Of a stretch of 64,000 nt of DNA, positions 23,855 to 34,429 are shown in pieces. Under the pieces are notes generated by a model. That model saw only the letters and a program-made list of their open reading frames with translations. It was not told where the DNA came from and ran no database searches. Within the stretch, counting starts at the first letter, position 1. The number at the start of each line of letters is the position of its first letter. This DNA comes from Gonatopus flavifemur (taxonomy: Eukaryota > Arthropoda > Insecta > Hymenoptera > Dryinidae), in NCBI GenBank assembly GCA_018340375.1, contig JAFFJZ010000002.1, forward strand, positions 50,054,001-50,118,000, read 5' to 3'. Both the position numbers and the translations under genes were made by a program.

Positions 23855-24947
23855 CTTTACACCGATTTGTTGTTATTTATTTTTTTTTAATATAAATCAA
23901 CGTTAACAACGAGCAAGAACGGAAAAATATTCCATCAAAAATTATTATGTCCAAACTATTAGCTAACTATGTCAAAAAAAAAACCGTAGAAAAATAACTT
24001 CGTGGTTAATTTTAGGGCCCAATAACGCTTTTCTGGTTTTTTGATGGAGTCAGATAATGGATAAACATAGTAATATTGGGTGGAATATTTTCTCCATAGA
24101 ATATTTATCTTATTTAATCATTTTCGCAACAATTTATTATACCTCCCAAGGCCCTAATTTCGAAGCCTGCATTGGCCCCATCGTGGGTACCTCACATAGG
24201 CCCAAGCTGGGAATCCAGTACAGGCCCCGCAAATAGAGGCGTGACAATCCTGTCTAGAGTCTGTAATGAAGTGAGGATGCCTAGTTTGGCCCTGGCTACC
24301 GCCAAGAATCAATTTCCACACGGGTCATTTTAATGATGCCTTTTCTTATAGGGATACGCCAAAGAAGCCACTCATTTGAAATCTGTGACTTCATGGCTAT
24401 GTCTTCTAGATAAAGGCGATGTTTGTAAAATGCTACTCCACCAATTCCAATATAAATTCTCCAACGACAAAAGACGCCAAATTTATCACAGATAAATGAT
24501 GGAAAAACAATAAGATCCCAAATCGCATATATCAGAACTCGTGAAATGCGCATAATTTTTATATGTTTTTGGGTTACTTATTTTCTAGAGTTCCATCATT
24601 CGCGCAACATTGGTGGACGATTGAAGAATTTGTTTATCAATGTTGGGCCAATGATGAAATTGTAAAAATTAATTAACCCAATAGTATATAAAAATTATGC
24701 GGCATCTCACAATTTCCAATATATGTTGTTTTTATCGTCAAAGTTTGCCATGAGGAGTATACGCAATATGAATCAGCGGTAGGAGCTCTGTGGTGTCACC
24801 AATAGCAAAGCACGATTGACTGTTCTTCCAGAGAATTATCTGAGTCTTATTTATTCCTTGTACGCATCTCTCACTACTCGCGAGAAACACTCGATCGGTA
24901 AGTTAGCTGGCAATTCAGCCATCAAAAGCTAAAATTAAGGAGCATGC
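23855..24947. other. No gene; GGCCC words near 24.15-24.3 kb
   Basis: A stretch at about 24150-24300 has repeated GGCCCC, AGGCCCAAGCTGGG and TGGGTACC words typical of the type-A hairpins, without clear ends. 24560-24700 carries CAATGTTGGGCCAATGATG words shared with 26415-26850 and 33740-34050. Confidence 0.4.
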
Positions 24948-25006
24948 CAGGGTTGTCAGGTCCCATCCACAATAAATCGCCGATTTCTGACGCGCAAGTC
25001 TCTCAA

Positions 25007-25090
25007 AGTCGCAGAAATGATTTTTACCATGCAAGTCGCCTAAAGTCGCAGAAATGATTTTTACCATGCAAGTCGCCTAAAGTCGCAGAA
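25007..25090 (+). repeat. 37-bp tandem repeat inside hAT-like element
   Basis: Two full units and a partial third start at 25007, 25044 and 25081, each beginning AGTCGCAGAA and containing ACCATGCAAGTCGCCTAA. The first two are identical. They multiply the subterminal AGTCGC word. Confidence 0.9.
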
Positions 25091-25619
25091 AATTATAAAA
25101 ATTTCTTTTTCAAAGGTGGTCAAGTATTATATCATTTATCCTTGCTCAATATATCATTTTGTTTTTGTCTAATAAATAAGCTAAGAAAGAGAAAGATTAT
25201 GTTGCGCTTGAGTGCTCTCAAAGACCAATCCTACCAACTAAATTTGAAGTTTAACCAAGGTTCAAATCGTAAATCCTGAATTCCGATTGGCTGATCTTGG
25301 ATTTACATCTGGTTTAAGTTTTGAACCCAGTCGCAGAACTATGAACTTTTTGGATTGCGGTAACCACTTTCGAAAATTTCTTTTTAAAACATTTGATCAA
25401 ATAACACATATAAATCAAGGACGTCGTTTTTTCTGCGCGTCTTGAATTGCGCCAACTTCACAGAGACACATTGTTTAGCTTTGACGCTGAAATCTAGAAC
25501 TTGTAAAAATCGCTCGACGCTCGACGCTATAGATGCTGGTATGAAATTACACCTTAACCCTTTCTTTATTGAGATTATTTAGTGTATTATCCCTGCTTCA
25601 AAATTCCGATTAAAACCTA

Positions 25620-25842
25620 CACTGTCAGAAATATCTGGAAGTTTTTTTCAATTACGTACATGAAATCAGGTTCATATACATTCTGCATTAAATTTAATGT
25701 ACAAAAACATGAAAAAACTATGGATTATGCTATAGTTTACATTAAATTTCATGTAAAATGTGCACGAAACTGAATTCATGTACGTACTTGAAAAAAACTT
25801 CCAGTAAAAACATTAAAATTAATGCAGAAATTTTCAACAGTG
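25620..25842. repeat. CAC-ended hairpin nested in the hAT-like element
   Basis: Ends CACTGTCAGAAATATCTGG and (right) AATTTTCAACAGTG; TA on both sides (25618-25619, 25843-25844). Arms pair, for example GGAAGTTTTTTTCAA against TTGAAAAAAACTTCC and ATTAAATTTAATGTA-type words. Confidence 0.82.
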
Positions 25843-26416
25843 TATATGAACCGATTCAATTCCGATGCGAATCCACGATCCTATCTTATTCGCGATGAAT
25901 AAAAACCAATAGGGATGAATCAGATTGGTTCGGAAATATCTGAATAAACATGCCCCTGGAATAAGGAATCGGGTAGTGTTGAATGAGAATTGGGTTGATA
26001 AGAAAATTCTGATGCAAAATTCGGATAGATTCCAATTAAATTTTGTAAATCGGTTTTAATAAGGTTTTTAAGCAGGAATCGTTTGGAGCATCGATATATT
26101 AGAATGAAAGGAACAAGTGTGGAGGTTTTGCACGAGTGGGAAGTGGGTTTGTAGATCGTGGCTTCAATTAAACTTTTCTTCCATCAAATGGAATTTCTAG
26201 GAGATTTTTAGTGTACTTCAGTTGGATAATCTTAGCGAACCGATCCGATTTTCGGATTCTGTTCCTTTTCTTAGAATTTTTGGTCCTTGGAAAAATCGCC
26301 TAAAAGTCGCCGTTCAGAATAGCGAATATCGCCCAATTTTTGAACAATCGCAGATCTGAAAATTTGGTCGCAAATTGAGTTGTCAAATCGTCTAATCTGA
26401 CAACCCTGGAGCATGC

Positions 26417-27189
26417 CAATATTGACCCATGCTATCACCAATGATCGGCACTATTACATTGAAAACCACTTTTTATCCAGACAGGACCAAAGTTTGTGGC
26501 AATATTCAACCACGTGTCAAATGATTCTCACTTCTAATAGAATATATTGTTCGGTCAATGTTGGACCAAGGATGAGCCAGCAAGCGTTAAGCCTGGCGAG
26601 ATTGTGAATCAATGGTAGGCTGAAAACCGAAATTCATTGAATACCGATATCGGTGCGACATTATATTTGTTGTTGATCAATATTGAATATTTATAGATTG
26701 CCAAGCCTTGCCTGTCAACGTTGCGCCAAGCTATATTCAATTGTCAGCATTGGCGGAACCTAAAAATTTTTATATGGGATCCGGCTATACTTTATCTATA
26801 TTGCACCATGCTCGTACCAATTGCAAGTTTCTATATGGGTCCTCTTTGATTGCAGTGAAAAGTCGATCCTAGCAAATAAATACGTGGACACTGCAAGATC
26901 AACAAATGCTAACTAGAGAAATTTTTTGACTCAAACAGAGTGAGATTCTACCCATTAGGTAGCCATATCCCTATTCAGAATACAAGGCAGAACCGAAGAA
27001 TTTCCTTTCAGATTCTGATCGGTTGTTGTCCCATTCTAGACATAATCGGACATAATTTGAAACGACATTCGATAGGATTTGTTGGAATACCGAATCAATC
27101 TGATCAAATCCAGTTCTCGCATTTTCAGCACAGATAGCAGAGATTTCATTCGAATGAACTTCACACTTGATCAGATTCGGAGAATATTA
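26417..27189. repeat. GTTGGACCAA/ATTGGCC repeat region, no gene
   Basis: Continuation of the repeat interrupted by the hAT-like element: TGTTGGACCAAGGATGAGCC, CAACGTTGCGCCAAGC and CAGCATTGGCGGAACC words, also found near 33740-34050 and 48220-48700. No protein recognised. Confidence 0.5.
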
Positions 27190-27445
27190 CACGGAGAGAA
27201 AAAATTTGCTGACGCAGCAAATCGAAGTATTATATATAGAATAGCAAAATTTTTTTCTGACCTAGCTAAAAATTTGCTATAACAGCAATCGTGTTAGCTA
27301 CGACAGCAATTTTTTTGCTGCCACAGCTAAAAAGATTGCTGGAACAGCAAATAGTTTGCTGTCAAAGCAAAAAATTTGCTGCTCTGGCAAAAGGAACCCA
27401 GCAAAAGTAGATTTCGCTGCCACAGCGAATTCCTTTTTCTACATT
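27190..27445. repeat. Type-B hairpin element
   Basis: Starts CACGGAGAGAAAAAATTTGC after TA and ends AGCGAATTCCTTTTTCTAC, a mutated right end. Interior of TTTGCTG..CAGCAA words including GAAGTATTATATATAGAAT. It is the same sequence type as 62570-62784 in the opposite orientation. Confidence 0.82.
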
Positions 27446-28401
27446 TTGTATTACGTGTACATTTTTTCAGAAGAAGGGATCTAACTAACTCCCTTGGTGA
27501 CTCAAACATATGTTATGACAAAGTATATAAATAAATTAAGCGTACCTCTACACTTTCCTCCTACTATTAGGAATGAAGACCACTCGCCTGTTCAATGAAA
27601 TGGAACGGAGGAGAAGACCTCTTGCTGTGAAGATGGCTTTATGATCAAATCTCCCTTTCACACAAATCTAATTATAAGAAAATACTCGAATGTTCATCTA
27701 GCACCTTCTCCACCATTAGAACAACAAAAATTCTTCCTTTTCAAATTTTATAGATTGATGATTTGTCGGCAACACACAATCCCACATCTTGATATCAAAA
27801 TCTCGCGATTTGATTTTTCACTCTACATATCCTTGAATATCCCCAAACATATTTCTGAACGCTTTTTCATTCCGTATCAGTGATTTTCATTAATTACATT
27901 GAAAAAAAAAGGTTGAATACAGTGCAGGGAACAGAGATCGATCCTCGAACGTAAAATCGTGAAAAAAAACGAAGAGGAAAGAAATAACCATATTTCAGGG
28001 GATAATAACACTTATTATATGTAATGTCATAAATCAAAAACTCGTTCATCTCGCAAGTAACTGCAAGGAAATGTACCTCGATATATAGATCGAATATGTA
28101 TAGATTTACTACCCCACTACATCATACTCATATTGCATTCTCAGAGAAATTGTCGAAGGAAAAAGTTCTAGAGAACAGGAAAAGAATGTAATACATCCTT
28201 CACAATCTGAAGGTCGATATTTATGTCAATTACGACGCAAGGCTATACGGATCTCCATGCTCCGGAGGACGGATCGATGATTCCAGATAACTTCAAAGCC
28301 AACACAGTCGGGGTTCCCCGTCTTCCGCGCGAAGTGCGGCAAGCTTTGTCAATCTCGAATACATGTTTTCAAATAAAAGAACATGATCTTGTAATCGCTA
28401 A
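27446..28401. other. No gene established; GC-rich patch 28230-28370
   Basis: Mostly intron-like. The 28230-28370 patch is markedly GC-richer than its surroundings and open on both strands (plus: GYTDLHAPEDGSMIPDNF; minus: KTGNPDCVGFEVIWNHRS). No convincing splice pair was found on either strand. It may be an untranslated exon or a missed coding exon. Confidence 0.35.
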
Positions 28402-28451
28402 CTAATTTTTCAAACCCTGAATATATCTGCGATATCTTTCATCTTCATTAC
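28402..28451 (-). CDS. Candidate alternative terminal exon
   Basis: On the minus strand a strong acceptor (GATGTTTTCTTGTACAG) precedes 50 nt that read, after two bases, NEDERYRRYIQGLKN and a TAG stop at 28402-28404. The entry phase fits the donor of 29131-29214 (G plus GT makes Gly). Using it would end the protein here instead of continuing to the polyglutamine exon. No AATAAA was found downstream on the minus strand, so a real 3' end is unproven. Confidence 0.35.
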
Positions 28452-29130
28452 CTGTACAAGAAAACATCGATAAATTGGATAAGAAATAAAATTCATCTGA
28501 ACATTTCCTATTGTCGATACGAAAATTGCTTCCCAATTGTAATATTTCCAACTGAAAATCCAATGTCCCTCTTAATGTCTGGTATACATCGAGAGAAACG
28601 AAACGTCTCACCGAGTATCGCCCGGGGCACTTGAAGAGCAGAAAAAACCAATAGAGAAGTTGAGAAAGATTCTCTCGCTCGCCAAATGCCTTAGGCAATT
28701 TCCAATAGATCATGCGGTTTCTTCTGATATTAGGAGAGATGTCGAAGAGCACTACATTCGATTCGTATTGGTTTTAAATGTTCCAAAGCAATCGTTCAGT
28801 GTCGAAATAGTATCTTTTGTTCTCAATATATCACCTCAGTTTTCAACAAAACTGTAAATATTTTAATCGAATGTTTCCATGCTCTGTCTTTTCCTCGAAG
28901 TACATTCATCGTTTCTCATATTCACGATATTTGACAATTATGGATCAAGCATACCAGCTGGGCAAGAAAAATCCTCTCTTCTCCACTCTACATCCAGAAT
29001 TCTTGAAGAAATATTTCAATTTTCTCCAACTGTTGAAATCGTAACCCAAACGATGATTCGAATAAAATCAAACTCATCGGAAAGACAAATAATCAATAAT
29101 CTGATGGAAGAAATGTAGAAGTTTCTGTAC

Positions 29131-29214
29131 CTTGATTCAAATACTGTCGCCTAAGACGATTCTCCTGCTTAACTTTGCGGACGGTGGTAGCCATCGCGTG
29201 TTGACTGACCATCT
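29131..29214 (-). CDS. Candidate internal exon, unrecognised host gene
   Basis: An 84-nt minus-strand stretch between ATACTTCAG and a donor AATCAAG then GTACAG. After two bases it reads MVSQHAMATTVRKVKQ then ENRLRRQYLNQ, a basic, probably helical segment. It enters and leaves in phase 1. That matches both the exon at 45529-45570 (A plus AG makes Lys) and the polyglutamine exon (G plus AT makes Asp). The pyrimidine tract of the acceptor is poor, so the alternative is a first exon starting at the ATG 29210-29212; an in-frame TAG lies about 20 codons upstream. Either way the coding frame is the same. Protein unidentified. Confidence 0.58.
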
Positions 29215-31667
29215 CTGAAGTATACTCTATGTTTTTTTGCCTTTTTCTCTTGATCTTCAAGTCTGCCAACGAACATAAATTATTTCCAAGCGAATACTAT
29301 TCGTCGGAACTTTTCTTATATTCATACACTTTATTATGGTCGTCTCTACTTCCGTCTATATAACATTTGATCGGATTTGTTACTCGTTTGAATCTCCTAC
29401 GTACTTTCCTGGTCGATCAATTCGGAGTGATCGTGGTTAGCTTTTTTCTATCCTCTCTTTGTTTATATTTTCACATTTCACTTGAATCGATACACGTTCA
29501 ATCACAAAGCTGGGTAACCGAACGCTATGCACTATTGCACTTTACCCTATAAAACGACGAGCGTAGAAGTTCGATCCTTTGGTGTGAAAAATCTAAAGCA
29601 TGTTGATGTTTTTGTCGGATTATGAAACGGATCTGGGTATTTTGTTCTTCCTCGGGATTAAATCACTCCTATCGGTGTTTAAAATTCATCAAATATATTC
29701 CAGTTTCATTTAAATGGGAAAATGAAGGACAATGATCTTAAAATTTTGAAGTTGAATTGACAATCAGATTGAAACCTGCGGTTTATAGAATTATGAACAT
29801 ACAGATGTTCTGAATTGCTGTGTCAATGTCAGTTTCCTTAGAGTGATCTACAAAACAGTCTTAATAATCTCCTCGTAATTGGATATAAAGAGAAATTCAA
29901 CTTGAATTCTGTTAAAATAAACACTTCAATGTCATTCATGAGTTTTTACGGTGAGCGTGGATGTAGGTCAATTTTTCACCATAGGAAAATTACGACCATT
30001 CAAACTTGACACTCATAAACCACTTGTCGAAGAAATTATTTCATTTCAATGCTCGAGGGCTTCAGACGAAGTACATCGAGAATTATCTTACACAACCACT
30101 TAGCGCAGTTCGCCGGGATATTTACGAGACACTGTTTTGACAGTCATGACTACTAGCAGAGCGACAGATGTAGATTTTACATTTTTCATTACACGTATCC
30201 GACCCAAATGTTGAAGGAAGTGCTAACGAATGAGTTTTCCGACCCGCACGTTGGCCACCTTCGATTCGTACTACTGAAACTGGAGAAGTATACAAACTTT
30301 CCATTGAGTGAACGTCTGGTTCCGCCATCCTGACTTCGCTTCCGGTATATCGTCCCACTACTACTACCACTACGTTCTACTACTACTGCACCATTACTAA
30401 CGCTGCTGTTGCTACTACTCCTCGAGCTAACACACATTTGAAATATCCACGTACGAAAAAGAAAGAATTACAGTCGGTGGAACTCGCAGAGAGAAAGGGA
30501 AGCAGAATAAGACGAAAAGTAACGATGGATGGGGCATAATTTATTCCACGTTCATACCCAGACACTGACTCCGCTTTTACATCGAGCGAATATCAAGTCA
30601 CATTATTTTCCGTTCTGAACCTGAATAAGACGCACGAGTCGAGTACAATCATGTGTTCTATACTACCACAAGTAGGGTGTTGTTGATTTGCGGAGTTACG
30701 CCGAGGAACCCTTGTCTTGAAATCCCGCTTCATTCTTCCGGTCTTGTCACAAAGAAATGAAACAAGGTTATAAATAGAATCAGAGTTAATCCATACAAAA
30801 ATCATCCACTCATTCTTTCCAGTCATTCTTCAGAAACTTTCATTGATGAAAATCCACGATGCTTGAATATAGGGTATAGGGTGGGTACGTATATATTCGA
30901 CGTTGTAATGTAAGAAAAATTAAACAACTGAAATTCATATATCTGTCTCCAACGTGGAATAATTATAAGAAGAACAAAGTTCCGAATTTTAATTGCTAGA
31001 ATAAATAAAAAATAAACCCGAACGAAAGAACCCACGTCGAAGAATTCATCAAGAGGAAAGTTTGATGGATAATAAAAATTGAAAGCTATCACAATTAATT
31101 CAATTGGATTCTAAGGAGAAAACGTGTATCGTATGTTTCTTTGAATTGATTTGATCGACGAAGAGAGAGAAAGACAGATGGAAAAGCGATTAGTCTGCCA
31201 GGAGCAAAGAGGAGAGTGTGTACATTGCATGCAGCAAGTCGATTCGAGATGTGAGTTTTCTTTTCCTATTTTCTCAATTTCATCCTTTCTTGTCCTAGAC
31301 TCGTTCCACGAGTGAAGTTCTTGCACGTTTCTTGTACACACGCTTGTGCGTGTATCGAAAAACAACTGCAGAGAGATACAGAAGATGAAGCAAACTCCTC
31401 AGATCTGTGTGTTTTTTTCAGTTTTCCATTTTCTACAAATCCCAAGAGAAAAGGAATGAATCTATTCCGAAACGAAATACGATATGTGTGCTCGATACAT
31501 TCTTGATAACAGAAAATATTACGAATTATGGTTCATGCGGGTGAAAAGAATATAACGAAACAAAGAAAAATAACTGAATCAAATTCATAATATAGAGAAC
31601 CCATGAGAGGCGACACACTTCTTCCGCCTCTCGAATTATTCAAAAGATTGAAGTTTAATCAAGGTAC
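29215..31667. other. No gene established; serine/TAC-repeat patch near 30.3 kb
   Basis: Intron-like overall. On the minus strand an ATG at 30328 in good context (GTCAGGATGGCGG) opens a 68-codon frame to 30122 reading MAEPDVHSMESLYTSPVSV, RIEGGQRAGRK. GTAAAA within it could be a donor. Its possible phase does not fit the exons at 29.2 kb. Upstream, 30356-30425 is rich in TAC/TAG trinucleotides. A separate first exon is possible but unproven. Confidence 0.35.
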
Positions 31668-31960
31668 ATTCCCTAGTAGAAATCACTGTAGTGAGTCTCC
31701 AGGCCATTACAAGGCCTCACCAGGTACTTGCGAGGCACTTCCGAAGTCTGATAATGGCCTGACAAATAACTGGAGCGATTTTTCCAACTCCTATAGTTGA
31801 ATTTCAGCTGCTGCAGTAAAATTTTTAGCTCCATCAACTGAATTTTAGCCAATATCGCTGAGAAATTAGCTCTTCCGTGGGTGCTGAAATATTTAGCGAT
31901 ATTAGATCAAATTTAGCTGATGCAGCTAAACATTTCATGCCATGTGGTTCGAATTGATTG
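31668..31960. repeat. CCCTAGTAGAAAT element fragment plus AGCTG words
   Basis: 31668 starts CCCTAGTAGAAATCACTG, the terminus also seen at 42734 and 39272. Inverted GGCCATTACAAGGCC and TAATGGCC words follow. 31800-31935 has AGCTGCTGCAG, TTTTAGC and GCTAAA words like type-B elements. Right boundary not found. Confidence 0.5.
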
Positions 31961-32095
31961 CATTTTAAGGGAGTACATACCTTTTAAGGTTTGAAAAAAT
32001 CGACGTTTTTTTATTCTTGAAATCTATTCTACAACTATTCAAGAATATATTCCCAAAATTTCAAAGCGGAATTCGAAAAATTACGAAAGTTACAA

Positions 32096-32497
32096 CCCAG
32101 ACAGCACTGAAACGTTTTGAGAACATTCACAAAACATGGTTGGTAATATACGAAACATGCAAAAAACGTCCCAGGATATTTTAAAAACGTTACATGTATG
32201 TTTTGGAAACGTGAAAATGTCCTAGGAAGTTTTATTTACGTTTTCGAGGGAGGTTATGGAAACATTTTACCGAACATGATTCAAAAACGTCGCATAAATG
32301 TTTTCCTTATTTCTTTCAATTATTGAAATGTTCCAAAAATATTTCAAGAACATGAAAATAATGTTTTCAAAATCTAACAGGATGCATTAAAAAAAAAACG
32401 TTTTTAAAACATCCAGGATATGATGTTTTCAGAATCAAATCTAGGAAACCAGAAACAAGTTTCTAAAATGTTCCGAGAATTTTCGGTGCTGTCTGGG
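32096..32497. repeat. MITE with CCCAGACAGCAC ends and AAACGTTTT words
   Basis: 402 bp. Left CCCAGACAGCACTGAAAC and right (reverse complement) CCCAGACAGCACCGAAAA. The interior has repeated GAAACATT, AAAAACGT and ATGTTTTC words in both orientations. It abuts the 5' side of the Mutator-like coding relic and has probably separated it from its upstream part. Confidence 0.78.
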
Positions 32498-33250
32498 AAC
32501 GGTTATAAGACGACAGGGCCTGAGAGCTGGTGTAAGTGGGATAGAGCCGATGGAGCTTCAGGTGACGATCCAACAACAATAAAGCACCCTTCACCACTCC
32601 ACCCTGACGTGCAAGAACTCATTGTGTCGATTTATGAAGATTTAACGAGAACAGATTTGCTGGAAAGATGTTCAGGCGGCCACACGCAGAACGCCAACGA
32701 AAGCTTCAACTCCACAATTTAGCGTCTAGCTCCTAAACACCTTCACTGTGGCTTAAAAGTAGTCGAAATAGCAGCTTATATGGCTGTTGGCATATTTAAT
32801 GAAAGATATTCATCTATCCTTCGAATTATGAACGATTTAAACATCAAAATTGGGTCCACATGCTATCACTTCGCCGGAAAGCAGGATGAGATGCGTAGGA
32901 AGCGGCAGGGGCGCCGCAGCCTTTTTAGGACCAGAGAGGCTCGTACAATGCTTGCACTGTGAAGAATAATCGGACTTTTCCTATATCGGAATATTCCGAT
33001 CACGCGATAGAAAATCAATTTCCAGTAATTGTTTATGAAATTTACCATAAATTGAACTGAAAATTCCGAACTTTATGAAATTTCCACTATCATTTCCCAT
33101 TAAATCCCTAGTAAAACATGGAGAATTCCTAACGCATGGATGGCTTTAATTACTTCATAAGATTTATGTGAAGTTTCCCATAGAAATCTTTCACAGTGTG
33201 ATGAATGATGTGAATCCGGTGATTCTGACATTGAAGCAAACGCGTCCTAA
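32498..33250 (+). pseudogene. Mutator-like transposase relic (C-terminal part)
   Basis: Conceptual translation reads TGPESWCKWDRADGA, HPSPLHPDVQELIVSIYEDL, LLERCSGGHTQNANESFNST, then a TAG where the family has Trp, then RLAPKHLHCGLKVVEIAAYM, IFNERYSSILRIMNDLNIKI and KRQGRRSLFRTREARTML. The ESWCKW, LLxRC-GG-TQN-NES and LAPK blocks are what I know from arthropod proteins carrying the Mutator-like transposase domain; that assignment is from memory. A CAC-ended hairpin (32955-33198) interrupts the 3' end. Past it the same frame resumes DE, a stop, then CESGDSDIEANAS and a final TAA at 33248-33250. The 5' part is missing beyond the MITE at 32497. Two stops and two insertions make it dead. Confidence 0.68.
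32955..33198. repeat. CAC-ended hairpin inserted in Mutator-like relic
   Basis: Ends CACTGTGAAGAATAATCGG and (reverse complement, right) CACTGTGAAAGATTTCTATGG, with TG on both sides (32953-32954, 33199-33200). Removing it with one TG joins ACAATGCT to TGATGAATG and restores the relic's reading frame. Same family as 52694-53156 in opposite orientation. Confidence 0.88.
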
Positions 33251-34429
33251 AACAAATGGAGAATTCTTTCTGTCATGAAAGAAAGAAAAGAAAGAAAGAA
33301 AAGAAGGGGGTGGGGGGCCTCACTCAACGGCCCCTCCAGTTGGTCGCTACCTAAAATAGTCATTGCTGCATCAGTGAAGGGGCAAGAGTACCTCAATTCT
33401 GCTGCAGCCCTGACTTTGAGTCAACCGCCCTCAACAGAAGAAAGATAGCGAGTGATAAGTAATGGTTGAGGAAAGAATTCACCTGGCGGCGTTTTATCTT
33501 GATCCAATGAGGAATTTTAAATAAGAAAGTTACTTTTACTGTAATGAATGACTGAAGGATGTTGAAAAAACCCATAGCGAGCTAGTCACTACGGTAAAAA
33601 AACCACTCTCTGTCATGAAATCTTCGAATGAGACTTATATATCCCTTTGAATACTTGGTTCACCACTCGCGGGAAGTAAGCATCACCCTGGCGGGAGTTG
33701 TTACAATTTGCGGCTTGAGAAGGGAGTTTTATCGTGGATCGAGCTATCGCTCAAGTTGAGTCAACCTCCCACCCAAACTAGGCACAACCATTGCCTAAGC
33801 CGAGCCAAGCCCAAGGCATTGGTCAAGCTGGGCCAATCTACCACCCATGCTTTGAGCAACATGAAAATCCACTGTCATCCAGGGTTGCCTATCAGTTTTT
33901 TCTTCTTCAAGCAATATTGGTTAAAGAATGAGCCAGTTGTGGCGCAGCCTATGACCAATGATGTATCAACGAATGTCATTTATTGATCGCCTATATTTGC
34001 CCAGCCTTGCGCCCGGCTATGTTCTATCGTCAGTATTAGCGAAGCCTGAAGAATTTGATCCCAGTGAAATTTACCAATTTCAATAGATTCTTGAATACTG
34101 AAGGATTTGAGAAGAGAAATATTCATAAATGAAGTCACACTATCAATCATCTCACGCCTTGTTTGAAATTTTATCCAATGTTGTTCGGTTTCATTCGACA
34201 TTTTCAGTAAGATATTTTCAAGTAAAGTTCAAACACAGCAAGTTCTATGAATATATCTTGAAATGCATGATTCAATTCGAAACATGTTTTTCCAGGACCT
34301 CGTTTGATGGTTTGATTTTTGACTATCAATTCGAGCAATGCGCTGCTTTACCCCATCGGACTTCAAATCAAAATCAACGTTATGGCATCGACGAATAACG
34401 TCCTTTCGACACCCGTGTGAAAATTAATT
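33251..34429. repeat. Mixed repeats, no gene
   Basis: 33278-33305 is an (AAAG)n stretch followed by G/C-rich GGGGGTGGGGGGCC. 33740-34050 has CATTGGTCAAGCTGGGCCAA, GGGCCAATCTACCACCC and AGCCTTGCGCCCGGC words matching 26417-26850. No protein or transposon end recognised. Confidence 0.45.

Larger units (their letters stand above)
24948..26408. mobile_element. hAT-like non-autonomous element, 8-bp TSD
   Basis: 1461 bp with ends CAGGGTTGTCAGGT and (reverse complement, right) CAGGGTTGTCAGAT. The 8-bp duplication GAGCATGC stands on both sides (24940-24947, 26409-26416). CAGGG ends plus an 8-bp duplication are the hallmark of the hAT superfamily. Subterminal words AGTCGCCTAAA and AATCGCC recur at both ends, as is typical of hAT binding sites. 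No transposase frame is present. A 37-bp tandem repeat and a CAC-ended hairpin lie inside. Confidence 0.88.

Noticed and set aside
25007..25090. 37-bp direct repeats as a CRISPR-like array
   Set aside because: The repeats are head-to-tail with no spacers, lie inside a hAT-like element in a eukaryotic genome, and number fewer than three.
28402..28752. 116-codon minus-strand frame as a single-exon gene
   Set aside because: Only its last 16 codons lie after a strong splice acceptor; the upstream part looks random. Kept only as a candidate terminal exon.
29520..29560. TATA-like box (minus strand TTTTATAGGG) as the promoter for an exon at 29.2 kb
   Set aside because: The exon fits better as an internal exon by phase; the motif is a weak match in AT-rich DNA where such words are frequent.
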